Assembly: GCF_022213065.1 (NCBI RefSeq)
Contig: NZ_JAKLJA010000021.1
Span: 62,001-126,000 of the forward strand
From: Paraburkholderia tagetis
Lineage (GTDB): Bacteria; Pseudomonadota; Gammaproteobacteria; Burkholderiales; Burkholderiaceae
Length of the DNA stretch: 64,000 bases
Direction of reading: 5' to 3'
Shown piece after piece: positions 1-8,052 of the stretch. The notes beneath the pieces are model-generated. The model saw only the letters and a list, made by a program, of their open reading frames with translations, searched no databases and was not told the origin of the DNA. Position 1 is the first letter of the stretch. Each line of letters begins with the position of its first letter. The translations under genes and the position numbers were made by a program.

Positions 1-1
1 G

Positions 2-574
2 GACGACGCGGCACTGGCGAGGCCTCGCCTTGCATGGGCCATCACCGGATCGGGGCATTGCCTCGAAGAATCGCTCGCGCTTGCCGCCGAGATGCCGAAC
101 GTCGACCTGTTTCTCTCGCGCGCCGCCGAGGAAGTGCTGCCGCTCTACAAGATCGGCATCGCGCAGCTAAAGGCGCGCTTTCGCGTGTTCCGCGACAACA
201 GCGCGAGCGCCGTGCCGGTGGGCATGTTCTACGAAGCGGGTCTCTATCACACGCTCGTGATTGCCCCGGCCACCAGCAACACCGTGGCGAAATGCGCGTT
301 CGGCATCTCGGACACGCTGCCGACCAATCTGTTCGCCCAGGCCGGCAAGCTCGGTATTCCCGGCATCATCTTTGCATGCGACACGGAACCGGTCGTGGTC
401 ACGAAAAGCCCGTTGGACTGGGTCGAACTGCGGCCGCGCAACATCGAGTTGCACAACGTCGAGCGCCTGCGCCAGATCGATCACTGCGTGGTAGCCAATT
501 CGATCGATGCGCTGCGCGCGGCGCTCGACACGCGCTATCGAACGCTCGGCCTGCTTGCGGCCGTGTCTGAATAA
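2..574 (+). CDS. dmrB: DmrB-like flavoprotein (dihydromethanopterin reductase family), 5' end cut by window
   Basis: The frame is open from base 2, so the start lies outside the window; 190 residues are visible. Two features fit the FMN-binding HFCD/flavoprotein family: an ITGSGH segment near the left edge, and a PATSNTVAKC segment that in this family contacts FMN. Established knowledge: archaeal-type flavoproteins of this family occur in H4MPT gene clusters of proteobacteria, and DmrB reduces dihydromethanopterin to H4MPT, the last step of cofactor synthesis. The next genes (DHPS-like, DUF447, MfnB) are all C1-cofactor genes read in the same direction, which supports the call. The exact substrate is inferred from context; a generic archaeoflavoprotein role is the alternative. 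Confidence 0.72.
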   Translation, partial: DDAALARPRLAWAITGSGHCLEESLALAAEMPNVDLFLSRAAEEVLPLYKIGIAQLKARFRVFRDNSASAVPVGMFYEAGLYHTLVIAPATSNTVAKCAFGISDTLPTNLFAQAGKLGIPGIIFACDTEPVVVTKSPLDWVELRPRNIELHNVERLRQIDHCVVANSIDALRAALDTRYRTLGLLAAVSE

Positions 575-640
575 CCCGGTTGGTTGACGATAAAAGCGAC
601 GATCAAAGCAACGATCCAAAGCGAGCCCGACTCACACACC

Positions 641-2038
641 ATGGAACACATCGTCTTTCTCACCGGACGCCTCGCCCAGCCCGGGCTCGAACGGGTGCTG
701 CGCAGCCTCGAGCCCGCGCCGTTCACCTGGGAGATTCGCGAGATCGGCCTGCAAGTGGCCGCGCTGATGACGGCGGACATGATCCGCCGCCGCGTGAGCG
801 CGCCCATCGCGGCCGACCGCGTGATCGTGCCAGGCCGCTGCCGGGGCGATCTCGACGCACTCTCGGCCCACTACGGCATCCCCTTCGCGCGCGGCCCCGA
901 AGAGCTCAAGGACCTGCCCGCCTACTTCAACCGCGCGGCGCGGCCCGTCGATCTCTCGAAGTACGACATCGCCATCTTCGCGGAGATCGTGGATGCGCCC
1001 CGGCTCGACGTCGAGGCCATCTGCCAGCGCGCCGCACAGCTTCAGGCCGACGGCGCCAACGTGATCGATCTCGGCTGCCTGCCCGCCACGCCATTCCCGC
1101 ATCTGGCCGACGCGGTGCGCGCGCTCAAGGAGCGCGGCTTCGCGGTCAGCGTCGACTCGATGGACGCGAAAGAACTCGTGCGCGGCGGCCGCGCTGGCGC
1201 CGACTATCTGCTCAGCCTCTCGACCGAAACGCTGTGGATTCTCAACGAGGTCGAATCGACGCCCATTCTGGTGGCGCGCGAGAGCGCCGACGAAGCGTCG
1301 CTCTTCACCGCGATCGAAACCGTGAGCGCGATGGGGCGGCCGTTTCTCGCCGATCCGATTCTCGATCCGATTCCATTCGGTCTCCTGAAATCGCTGATGC
1401 GCTACCAGCGCGTGCGCGACGCGTTCCCCGATGCGCCCATCATGATGGGCGTGGGCAACGTCACCGAGCTTACCGAGGCCGATACGTGCGGCATCAACGC
1501 CGTGCTGCTCGGCATGGGCGCGGAACTGGGCATTGCCGCCATCCTGACGACTCAGGTCAGCCAGCACGCCCGCCGCGCGATTCGCGAAGCGGACGTCGCG
1601 CGGCGCGTCATGTACGCCGCGCGCGAGCAGCGCACGCTGCCCAAGGGCATGTCCGACGCGTTGATGACGGTTCATGCGAAGCGGCCCTTTCCCGACTCGC
1701 CCGAAGAGATTGCAGAAACCGCGCGTGCGATCCGCGATCCGAATTTTCGCGTGCAGGTATCGAGCGCCGGCGTGCACGTCTACAACCGCGACGGCCACCA
1801 TGTCGCCATCGATCCGTTCGCGCTCTGGCCGCGTCTGAAGCTCGAAAGCGACGGCGCGCACGCGTTCTATATGGGCGTGGAACTCGCGCGCGCCGAAGTG
1901 GCGTGGCGCCTCGGCAAGCGCTACGCGCAGGATCAGTCGCTCGACTGGGGCTGCGCCGCGGAGCGCGACGCTGCGCGTGATGCCGATAATCTGCTCGAAC
2001 AATGCGCGCCAGGCACGACGCTGCGTAAGGAGGCCTGA
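641..2038 (+). CDS. Dihydropteroate synthase-like protein of H4MPT clusters (DUF6513 type)
   Basis: A 465-aa protein beginning MEHIVFLTGRL. The frame could extend upstream to a TTG at 584, but the extra residues are a repetitive TIKATIKATIQ stretch unlike a protein start, so I chose the ATG at 641. The middle carries a dihydropteroate-synthase-like TIM barrel: an acidic pair near FAEIVDAPR, then ANVIDLGC and VSVDSMD, which recall the DHPS strand motifs. Such proteins are found only with H4MPT genes and are thought to act in building the pterin-arylamine part of the cofactor; the reaction is not settled as far as I know. It starts 66 bases after the DmrB-like gene and ends one base before the next ATG, so it sits in the same operon. 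Confidence 0.8.
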   Translation: MEHIVFLTGRLAQPGLERVLRSLEPAPFTWEIREIGLQVAALMTADMIRRRVSAPIAADRVIVPGRCRGDLDALSAHYGIPFARGPEELKDLPAYFNRAARPVDLSKYDIAIFAEIVDAPRLDVEAICQRAAQLQADGANVIDLGCLPATPFPHLADAVRALKERGFAVSVDSMDAKELVRGGRAGADYLLSLSTETLWILNEVESTPILVARESADEASLFTAIETVSAMGRPFLADPILDPIPFGLLKSLMRYQRVRDAFPDAPIMMGVGNVTELTEADTCGINAVLLGMGAELGIAAILTTQVSQHARRAIREADVARRVMYAAREQRTLPKGMSDALMTVHAKRPFPDSPEEIAETARAIRDPNFRVQVSSAGVHVYNRDGHHVAIDPFALWPRLKLESDGAHAFYMGVELARAEVAWRLGKRYAQDQSLDWGCAAERDAARDADNLLEQCAPGTTLRKEA

Positions 2039-2659
2039 ATGATCCACGAAACTGTAGTCACCACCTGCTCATCCGACGGCACGCCGCATATCGCGCCGAT
2101 GGGCGCACGCCTCGAGCGCGACCGTGTGGTGCTGATGCCGTTCACGCCATCGACCACCTACGACAACATCATGACGAGCGGCTATGCGGTGATGAATTTC
2201 ACCACCGACGTGCGCGTGTTTGCCGGCTGCGTGACGGACCGCCGAAGCTGGCCGACGCTGCCTGCCGGGACGGTGCCGGGCGTGCGTCTCGCGGGGGCGC
2301 TCGCGCATACCGAATTGCGTCTCGTCGACACGAGCGGCGACCCGGCCCGCCCGGTGCTGACGTTGCGCCGCGTGGCCGAGGCAACGCACGCACCGTTCAC
2401 GGGATTTAACCGCGCGCAGGCCGCCGTGATCGAAGCCGCCGTGCTGGTGAGCCGCCTGCACCTGCTGCCGCGCGAAAAGATCGAAACGGAAATGGCGTGG
2501 CTCACGATCGCCATCGAGAAAACGGCAGGCCCCGCCGAGCGCGAAGCCTGGCGGTGGCTGACCGAAGCCACGGCTGCTTACTATTCAAACAGCGGTTCCA
2601 TCAACGAATCCCTCCACGACTCACACAACGAGCGCGCCTGCATGCGCGAACCGACATGA
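2039..2659 (+). CDS. DUF447-family protein of the H4MPT gene cluster
   Basis: A 206-aa protein whose ATG directly follows the upstream TGA, with a very strong AAGGAGG ribosome site inside the end of the previous gene, which shows translational coupling. The N-terminus (SSDGTPHIAPMG) resembles the FMN-binding split-barrel fold of flavin-reductase-like proteins. DUF447 members are shared between methanogens and H4MPT-containing bacteria, and their role in cofactor synthesis is not established. The last ~30 residues (after AAYYSNSG) look less conserved. Its stop overlaps the mfnB start as ATGA. Confidence 0.78.
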   Translation: MIHETVVTTCSSDGTPHIAPMGARLERDRVVLMPFTPSTTYDNIMTSGYAVMNFTTDVRVFAGCVTDRRSWPTLPAGTVPGVRLAGALAHTELRLVDTSGDPARPVLTLRRVAEATHAPFTGFNRAQAAVIEAAVLVSRLHLLPREKIETEMAWLTIAIEKTAGPAEREAWRWLTEATAAYYSNSGSINESLHDSHNERACMREPT

Positions 2660-3372
2660 TCCGACTCCTTACCAGTGTGCGCGACCTCGCCGAGGCGCGT
2701 GAAGCAGCCGCCGCAGGCGCGGATTTCATCGACCTCAAGGAACCGCGCGCGGGAGCACTGGGCGCATTGCCGGCGACGCGCGTCGCGAGCATAGTCGGTG
2801 CGTTGCGCGAGAGCTATCCGGACCTGCCCGTGAGCGCGACGATTGGCGACCTGCGCCCCGGCGACCACGCGGCCGTGGCGCATCATGCGAACCGTATTGG
2901 GCGCTGCGGCGTGGATTACGTGAAAGCGGGCGTGGCCCCAGGGCCCACGGCGCGCGAGACGCTCGAACGCATGCGTGCGCTGCGCTGGAACATGGTGCCG
3001 GTGCTGCTGTGCGACGACGGGCTCGATCTCAGGCTGGTTGAATATGCGTGCGAGTTGAAGTTCGCTGGGGTGATGGCTGATACGCAGCGCAAGGAAGCGG
3101 GCAGCCTGTTTCATTGCGTGCCGCTTGCTGTGCTCGATAGCATGGTGCAGATTGCGCGGGCGCATGAAGTGATGGTGGGAATTGCTGGTGCGCTGCGGGT
3201 TGAGCATGTGCCGCGCGTGCGGGCGCTGTTGCCGGATTTTGCGGGGTTTCGGAGTGCGTTGTGTGATGGGGCTCGGACGGGAAGGCTTGAGGGTGAGAGG
3301 GTGCGGGCGCTGCGGGTCGCGTTGAAGGGGGGAGTGGAAGCGGTGTCGTGTGAGCCACTTCAGGCTGCGTGA
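2656..3372 (+). CDS. mfnB: (5-formylfuran-3-yl)methyl phosphate synthase, MfnB
   Basis: A 238-aa protein. The frame is open far upstream, but the ATG at 2656 overlaps the preceding stop (ATGA) and gives the family N-terminus MIRLLTSVRDL. MfnB turns two molecules of glyceraldehyde 3-phosphate into the phosphorylated furan ring of methanofuran. It is a TIM barrel with lysines at the active site. Visible here are K28 in DLKEPRAG, K90 in DYVKAG, and D142/K146 in VMADTQRKE, all expected in this family. It is the last gene of the left operon. The next 74 bases lead into a repeat element that separates it from converging genes. Its product should feed the MfnE, MfnF and MfnD homologues across the repeat. 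Confidence 0.88.
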   Translation: MIRLLTSVRDLAEAREAAAAGADFIDLKEPRAGALGALPATRVASIVGALRESYPDLPVSATIGDLRPGDHAAVAHHANRIGRCGVDYVKAGVAPGPTARETLERMRALRWNMVPVLLCDDGLDLRLVEYACELKFAGVMADTQRKEAGSLFHCVPLAVLDSMVQIARAHEVMVGIAGALRVEHVPRVRALLPDFAGFRSALCDGARTGRLEGERVRALRVALKGGVEAVSCEPLQAA

Positions 3373-3446
3373 TTTATGGTGGTCGTGGGTTCTGGTGCGG
3401 GTTCTGGTTTGTTGTCGCGTTTCCTTAGGTTCGCGGTGGCTATTGT

Positions 3447-4008
3447 CGCGTTTCCTTGTATTCGCGGTGGTCTATTAGCGTTGCCCCTGTGCGGGGCGGC
3501 ACCTACTTTTCTTTGCAGCCGCAAAGAAAAGTAGGCAAAAGAAAGCGGCTCAAACCGCTAGTGTGACGCAGTACACCTCTTGCCGTTGATCGAAGTGGTT
3601 CCGGGGCATCTGTCACCTCGCACCTTTAAACGTAGTGACAAAGGGCTCATTCATCCCGCTGCTCGCTACGCGCGCAGCGGTCGGGTATGCATGGGAAACC
3701 AGGGGTTCTGCCTGGGCACTCGAATACGCATGCGCTGCATCGATTCGTATGTATTCCTCTGGTTTTGGATTATGCCCCACGGCGCGCGAAGCGCCGCCGG
3801 AGGAATGAGTCCTTAGTCACTCCGTTGTACGGCGCGTGGTGACAGACGCTCCGGAACCACTCCGATTACAGGCAAGTGGTGGACGGCGTCACACTAGCGG
3901 TTTGAGCGGCTTTCTTTTGCCTACTTTTCTTTGCCGCGGCAAAGAAAAGTAGGTGCCGCCCCGCACAGGGGCAACACTAATAGACCGACACGAATACAAG
4001 GAAACGCG
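3447..4008. repeat. 562-bp palindromic repeat element, copy A
   Basis: One of four full copies in the window (A, B, C of 562 bp; D of 561 bp). It begins with CGCGTTTCCTTG and ends with the reverse complement. The outer ~130 bases on each side are near-perfect inverted repeats. The inner parts also pair, so the whole unit is an imperfect palindrome centred near 3728. Nested inside each end is a 15-bp perfect stem (here 3502-3516 with 3521-3535). It fills the space between the convergent mfnB and the MfnE-like gene. A second degenerate copy of the outermost ~31 bases lies just to the left (3416-3446). A 78-codon frame (3580-3816) recurs in other copies but is probably not a gene. No transposase is present. 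Confidence 0.9.
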
Positions 4009-4033
4009 ACAACCCACGCCCAAAAAACCACCA

Positions 4034-4624
4034 TCAAGAAACATCCACATTCAACAGCAACTCCCGAACCCTCCCCCAATCGTTTTTATTAAGGATATCC
4101 ACCGGATAAGAAGCCTCCCTGATAACCTCAGAAAATCGCTTATCAACCACCCCTTTCTCAGCATATTGCGCGAAGTCGCAAGCAAAATCGACCTCACACG
4201 ACTTAACGACCATCAACCGTTCAGCATTAAGCCGATTAGCCAGCCACGCCGCCAGCGAATCCGACGTCACATCCCAGCTCGTGAGCGTATCGGCCTCCTG
4301 CCGCATCAAACCGAACGGCGCCCAAACAGCGGTCCGTCCTTCATGCAACGCATGCCGAATCTGCGACTCGGTCGCCGCAACCACGAGCCTGCGGCACAAA
4401 CCCTGCATCATCAACGCATGCTGCGCCATGGCAAGCACCGCCATATTGTGCGCAGCAAGATCATCGAATCGCCAGATCGCCTGATGCTCGCGCACTTGAT
4501 CTGCGAAGCCGCCGCCGCCCGGCACGATCACCACGCGCCCACCGCCCAGTTCGTTCAATTCGCGCAGCCACGTTTGCAGTAACGGGTCGCGGCTCATACT
4601 CCCGCCGATCTTCACCACCCACAT
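4034..4624 (-). CDS. Amino acid kinase family protein, MfnE-like furan phosphate kinase
   Basis: A 196-aa protein of the amino acid kinase fold. The N-terminus MWVVKIGGSM and the segment VPGGGGFADQVR carry the phosphate-binding glycines of the family. I chose the ATG at 4624, which has a GGGGGAG ribosome site, over an upstream codon. MfnE of methanogens phosphorylates the aminomethyl-furan phosphate made by MfnB and MfnC to a diphosphate ready for coupling. Proteins of this size and type recur in bacterial H4MPT clusters. It is the last of three genes on the minus strand (MfnD-like, MfnF-like, this one), 36 bases after its neighbour. Orthology to MfnE is inferred from fold and context. Confidence 0.75.
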   Translation of the reverse strand: MWVVKIGGSMSRDPLLQTWLRELNELGGGRVVIVPGGGGFADQVREHQAIWRFDDLAAHNMAVLAMAQHALMMQGLCRRLVVAATESQIRHALHEGRTAVWAPFGLMRQEADTLTSWDVTSDSLAAWLANRLNAERLMVVKSCEVDFACDFAQYAEKGVVDKRFSEVIREASYPVDILNKNDWGRVRELLLNVDVS

Positions 4625-4660
4625 AGGCGCTCCCCCAACGGCACCGGCCATCCCGCCGTG

Positions 4661-5719
4661 TCACACGAGCGCCGCATCGGCTGTCTCCGCGAACAGCAGC
4701 GCAACCGCCGCGCTCGGCGCGCAGACCTGCGCCCATCCAGCCGCGCCGCCCGGCGCCTCGACGAGCTTGCCGAAGCGCACGGTCTCATACCCGCACGAAC
4801 GCGCGAGCGCCTCGACCAGAAATGCGCCGCAGCCCGCCGCCACCAGCCGCACGGCACCGCGCGCCGGACCGACCTTCCCCAGCACCCGCGTGAGATTCGC
4901 GGCCAGATACCCGAGTTGCAGATCGCGCCATTGGCAGGCGAAGGCAATCCATTCGGATTCCGATGCATCTCTCGCGTCATGGCCAATCATGCGCGCGAGC
5001 CGCCGGTGCGTGGCCACGGCGTCCTTGCTTGCGCCGTCCGCGGCGGGATGCTGATCGTGCATGGGGGCAAGCTCGCCGGTGAGACGGTACACGTCGGCCG
5101 TGGTCGCGAAGTGCTCGTTCATGACGTTCCAGGTTTCACCGCGAAAGCCGATGCGCTGCGCGAGCGCGCATAGCGGCGTGCGCACGACGCCCTGATAGAC
5201 CAGTTCCCCCGTGCGCAGACGCGCCGCGTCGTCGGCGCCGCGCGCGGCGATCCGGCCACCGCGCACCATGATCAGGTCCGTCGTCGTGCTGCCGATGTCG
5301 ACCAGCACTGCATTCGGCACCCGCCGCGCAACCACCTGGGCGGTGGCGAGCCAGTTGGCCGAGGCGATGTGCGTCCAGTGCGCCGCGACCTCGTCCAGCG
5401 CGCACCAGCGCCCCTCGCCTGCATAGAAGGCCACGCGCTCGCCCAGACGCGCAGCGAGTCGCTGCGCAAGCGCGGCCACGCCGGCCTCGCGATGCTCGAA
5501 GAGATCGACCATCTCGCCCGTCATCGTCACCGCATGGCAGGCCTCGCGATAATCGGGCCAGCGCGCGGCGGCCTGGGCCAGCACCGCGTCCAGTTGCACG
5601 AGGCCTTGCCAGAGCGGGCAGGGCCATTGCACGACGTCGATCACGCGGCCCTCCTCCACGCGCGCCGCCTTCACGTGCGCGCCCCCGATGTCCCAACCGA
5701 TCACGAGGTCATGCGACAT
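4661..5719 (-). CDS. Hydantoinase/oxoprolinase-type H4MPT-linked C1 protein, MfnF-like
   Basis: A 352-aa protein of the sugar kinase/actin (ASKHA) fold. Phosphate loop 1 is seen as GWDIGGAHVKAAR at residues 8-20 and loop 2 as LVDIGSTTTDL in the middle. The frame is open upstream, but the extra residues only translate a 12-bp repeat that belongs to the upstream gene, so the ATG at 5719 is used; it overlaps that gene by 11 bases. This family is annotated as an H4MPT-linked C1-transfer protein. As I recall, its archaeal member MfnF couples the furan diphosphate to glutamyl-tyramine in methanofuran synthesis. The neighbours MfnE-like and MfnD-like fit that reading. Confidence 0.78.
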   Translation of the reverse strand: MSHDLVIGWDIGGAHVKAARVEEGRVIDVVQWPCPLWQGLVQLDAVLAQAAARWPDYREACHAVTMTGEMVDLFEHREAGVAALAQRLAARLGERVAFYAGEGRWCALDEVAAHWTHIASANWLATAQVVARRVPNAVLVDIGSTTTDLIMVRGGRIAARGADDAARLRTGELVYQGVVRTPLCALAQRIGFRGETWNVMNEHFATTADVYRLTGELAPMHDQHPAADGASKDAVATHRRLARMIGHDARDASESEWIAFACQWRDLQLGYLAANLTRVLGKVGPARGAVRLVAAGCGAFLVEALARSCGYETVRFGKLVEAPGGAAGWAQVCAPSAAVALLFAETADAALV

Positions 5720-6830
5720 GGCAGATCTGCTCGGCGGTGTCATGTGCCGTGTCGTGTGCCGTGTCGTGTGCCGTGTCGGGCGCCGTGTCGGGCGCCGTGT
5801 CCTGCGTGATGTCGTGCATCCCGTCGCTCGCTTCGTGTTCGAGTTCGTGCTCAACTTCGTATTCACGTTCGCGCTGAAATTCGCGATGCGCCGCCAGCAC
5901 GCGCGCCGCGAGATTCATGTCGAGCCGCGCCGCAAGCCCCGCATAGGCGCAGGTCACGCGCGGATTGATTTCGACGATCACGGGTCCCCGCTCGCGATGC
6001 CAGACCACATCGATACCGACGAAGCCCGCCAATCCCGGCAGCGTGCGCGCCACCCGCGCCGCCAGCTCCGCGCAGGCGCGGCCAACGAGACTGTCGAGCG
6101 CAATCGCGCCCACGGTGACGCCCTCATAGGCGAGGCGTCCCTGCGTGACGTTCACGTGCTGCCAGTTGACGCTCAGCAGTTCCGCGCGGCCCCGCGTGCA
6201 CAGCAGCGAAAGACTCAGCGCGTCGCCTTCCACCCATTCCTCGAGAGTCACGTCCTCCTGTGCCGCGAGGCGCGCGAGAAACGCGGACTGGGCCGCACGA
6301 AAGTCGTGATAGACATGGGTATCGATTGCGCCTGCACCGTCGTCGGGCTTGACGACCCACGCGCTAGCGCCGGGCTCCAGCGGCGCGTCGGCCGACCAGG
6401 CGCGCGTGGTTGCGATGCCCGCTTGCGCGAGATGCCGCGCCGTCCTGCGCTTGCTGCTTGCCACCTGGAGCGCGGCGGCATCGCAGCCGATCCAGCGCGA
6501 CGCGCCCACCGCGCCGCACAGCGCGGCCAGCACGCCGTCCGTCTCGGGCGCAATCACCCAGACCGCGTCGTGACGCTGCGCCTCTTCACCCACGAACGCA
6601 ACGGGGTCATGCCCGCGCGGCGGCACACGCCACGTCAGCGAAGGCGCGCGCGGCGCAGCGGCCGTATCGCCCGCGGCACAGATGCACGTCACCTCCACGC
6701 CCGCAGTGCGTGCGAGGTCGCCGGCCACCGGATCGCGCATCGCGCGCCCCATCGCGAGCATCTCGGGCCTGGCAGCCGCCGACGCATCGCCGCCCGCACT
6801 GATATATTCGTAGACCAGCACCTTCGTCAT
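5709..6830 (-). CDS. ATP-grasp protein, MfnD-like ligase of methanofuran synthesis
   Basis: A 373-aa ATP-grasp protein starting MTKVLVYEYIS, with a GGGGAG ribosome site before the ATG at 6830. The ATP-grasp core shows SSKRRTARHL, WVVKPDDGAGA and VEINPRVTCAYAG, the last holding the metal-binding Glu and Asn. MfnD of methanogens ligates glutamate to tyramine; this protein has the matching end motif, so a glutamyl ligase role is a good inference. The last ~45 residues are very acidic and end in four-residue repeats (DTAP and DTAH units) coded by a 12-bp tandem repeat, probably a dispensable tail. Its start is only 12 bases from the start of the divergent HisA-like gene. Confidence 0.76.
   Translation of the reverse strand: MTKVLVYEYISAGGDASAAARPEMLAMGRAMRDPVAGDLARTAGVEVTCICAAGDTAAAPRAPSLTWRVPPRGHDPVAFVGEEAQRHDAVWVIAPETDGVLAALCGAVGASRWIGCDAAALQVASSKRRTARHLAQAGIATTRAWSADAPLEPGASAWVVKPDDGAGAIDTHVYHDFRAAQSAFLARLAAQEDVTLEEWVEGDALSLSLLCTRGRAELLSVNWQHVNVTQGRLAYEGVTVGAIALDSLVGRACAELAARVARTLPGLAGFVGIDVVWHRERGPVIVEINPRVTCAYAGLAARLDMNLAARVLAAHREFQREREYEVEHELEHEASDGMHDITQDTAPDTAPDTAHDTAHDTAHDTAEQICHVA
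5737..5820. repeat. 12-bp tandem repeat, about seven units, inside the MfnD-like gene
   Basis: Seven 12-base units of the form GTGTCGTGTGCC and variants, coding on the minus strand for DTAH/DTAP/DTAQ-type repeats at the C-terminus. Unit length keeps the frame. The repeat runs almost to the stop codon. Confidence 0.9.
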
Positions 6831-6842
6831 CGCTCGCTCCCC

Positions 6843-7613
6843 ATGCAAATCATTCCCGTTATCGACGTGCTCGGCGGCATCGCAGTGCGTGCCGTACGCG
6901 GCGAACGCAGCCGCTATCGCCCGCTCGAATCGCAACTGTGCAGCGGCAGCGATCCGGTGGACGCCGCGCGCGCCCTCCTCGACTACTGTGGCGCCTCCGT
7001 GCTCTATGTCGCCGATCTCGACGGCATCGTGCACGGCGCACCGCAACGCGACCTGCTCGCCCGGCTCGCCGGCGCGCTGCCCGGCGTCGAGCTGTGGCTC
7101 GATGCGGGCTTTGCCGATCCTCACGCGGCCAGCGCACTGCTTGCTCCACTGCGCGAAAGCGGCACCACCGGCAGCGCTTCCCGCAGTGCTTCCGTCGGTG
7201 CCGCCCGCAGTGCCCCCCGCAGTGCCCCTCGCAGTGCCCCCCGCAGTGCCCCCATCACGCCCGTCTTCGGCAGCGAATCGCTGCAGCCCGGCGCAATGCC
7301 CCATCTGCCCGCCGATGCGCTGCTCTCGCTCGACCGCCGTCACGACACGCCGCTCGGCGATCCGCACTGCTGGACCGACACGTCGCACTGGCCCGCGCGC
7401 CTGATCGTCATGACGCTGGAGCGCGTGGGCTCGTTCGACGGCCCTGCGCTCGACACGATCGCCGAGGTCCGCGAACGCGCGGGGCAGCGGCAGATCATCG
7501 GCGCGGGCGGCATTCGCAACGCCGACGATCTGCAAGCGGCGGCCACCTCGGGCGCGAACGCGTGGCTTGTGGCCTCCGCGCTGCACGAGCGGCGTATTCC
7601 CGCGGCGTCCTGA
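6843..7613 (+). CDS. HisA/HisF-like TIM-barrel protein of the H4MPT cluster
   Basis: A 256-aa protein with the HisA-type start IIPVIDVLGGIAVRAVRG, the strand motif LYVADLDGI and the phosphate-binding end IIGAGGIRNADDL. True HisA isomerises ProFAR in histidine synthesis. This one sits among methanofuran and H4MPT genes, lacks histidine neighbours, and belongs to the HisA-related proteins seen in bacterial H4MPT clusters, whose reaction I do not know. Oddities: a low-complexity insert of Ser-Ala-Pro-Arg repeats near residues 110-137, coded by a 12-bp tandem repeat, interrupts the barrel. There is also no visible ribosome site before the ATG at 6843, because the 12-base gap belongs to the leader of the divergent gene. 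Confidence 0.75.
   Translation: MQIIPVIDVLGGIAVRAVRGERSRYRPLESQLCSGSDPVDAARALLDYCGASVLYVADLDGIVHGAPQRDLLARLAGALPGVELWLDAGFADPHAASALLAPLRESGTTGSASRSASVGAARSAPRSAPRSAPRSAPITPVFGSESLQPGAMPHLPADALLSLDRRHDTPLGDPHCWTDTSHWPARLIVMTLERVGSFDGPALDTIAEVRERAGQRQIIGAGGIRNADDLQAAATSGANAWLVASALHERRIPAAS
7170..7253. repeat. 12-bp tandem repeat inside the HisA-like gene
   Basis: Four nearly exact units of CGCAGTGCCCCC at 7206-7253, preceded by about three decayed units. They code for repeated SAPR residues and keep the frame. The sequence differs from the 12-bp array in the neighbouring MfnD-like gene. Confidence 0.85.
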
Positions 7614-8052
7614 ATGGAATACGCGACCCGCGTGCGGCACCGTCCACATCGCGACAATCACGTTTCGTGCCAACGGCGCCAATGCGCGCGCGCAAAACAT
7701 CGCGCCGGTGTTTAACGGCTCGTGAGGGTAGTCGGTAGCACCCCAAGGCAGCGTGCTGCGTTGCGCGTTTGATGGTGCATTGGCGTGCGCATTGGCGAGT
7801 GCGTTGGTGAGTGCGTTTGCGAGTGCGTTGGCGGCCAGAGCGGATACAACGCCGATACGAACCGCGCGTGACAATGTGTGACGCGCTCACGAATCCCCGT
7901 GCGCATTGTGTACCGCGCATGGCGCGCGCCGTGGCCCGCCCAGCGTGCGGAGCAAGACGCCAATCCGTCTGCAAAGCGGCTCGCAGGTCGCGTTGCCGGC
8001 GCACGCACCGCTGCAACATCACGCATGGCATAGCCCTTGCAAATCGGCAGGC
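7614..8052. other. 439-base gap upstream of fhcB with a 12-bp repeat array
   Basis: No convincing gene is seen on either strand; the open frames here are a product of high GC. At 7765-7836 there are six 12-base units of the form GCGTTGGCGAGT. The rest should hold the promoter of the fhc operon, but I could not pick a clear -35/-10 pair. The fhcB start has only a weak ribosome site (GGCAGGC). Confidence 0.6.

Noticed and set aside
3580..3816. A 78-codon frame inside repeat copy A, repeated in copies C and D
   Set aside because: It lies within the palindrome, amino-acid changes are as common as silent ones, copy B has lost the stop, and there is no ribosome site. Its similarity follows from the DNA repeat.
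3447..4008. The repeat as a classical insertion sequence
   Set aside because: No transposase frame in any copy and no target-site duplication that I can see.
6831..7874. Long upstream extension of the MfnD-like frame on the minus strand
   Set aside because: It is antisense to the HisA-like gene and lacks family sequence; the ATG at 6830 has a ribosome site and the family N-terminus.
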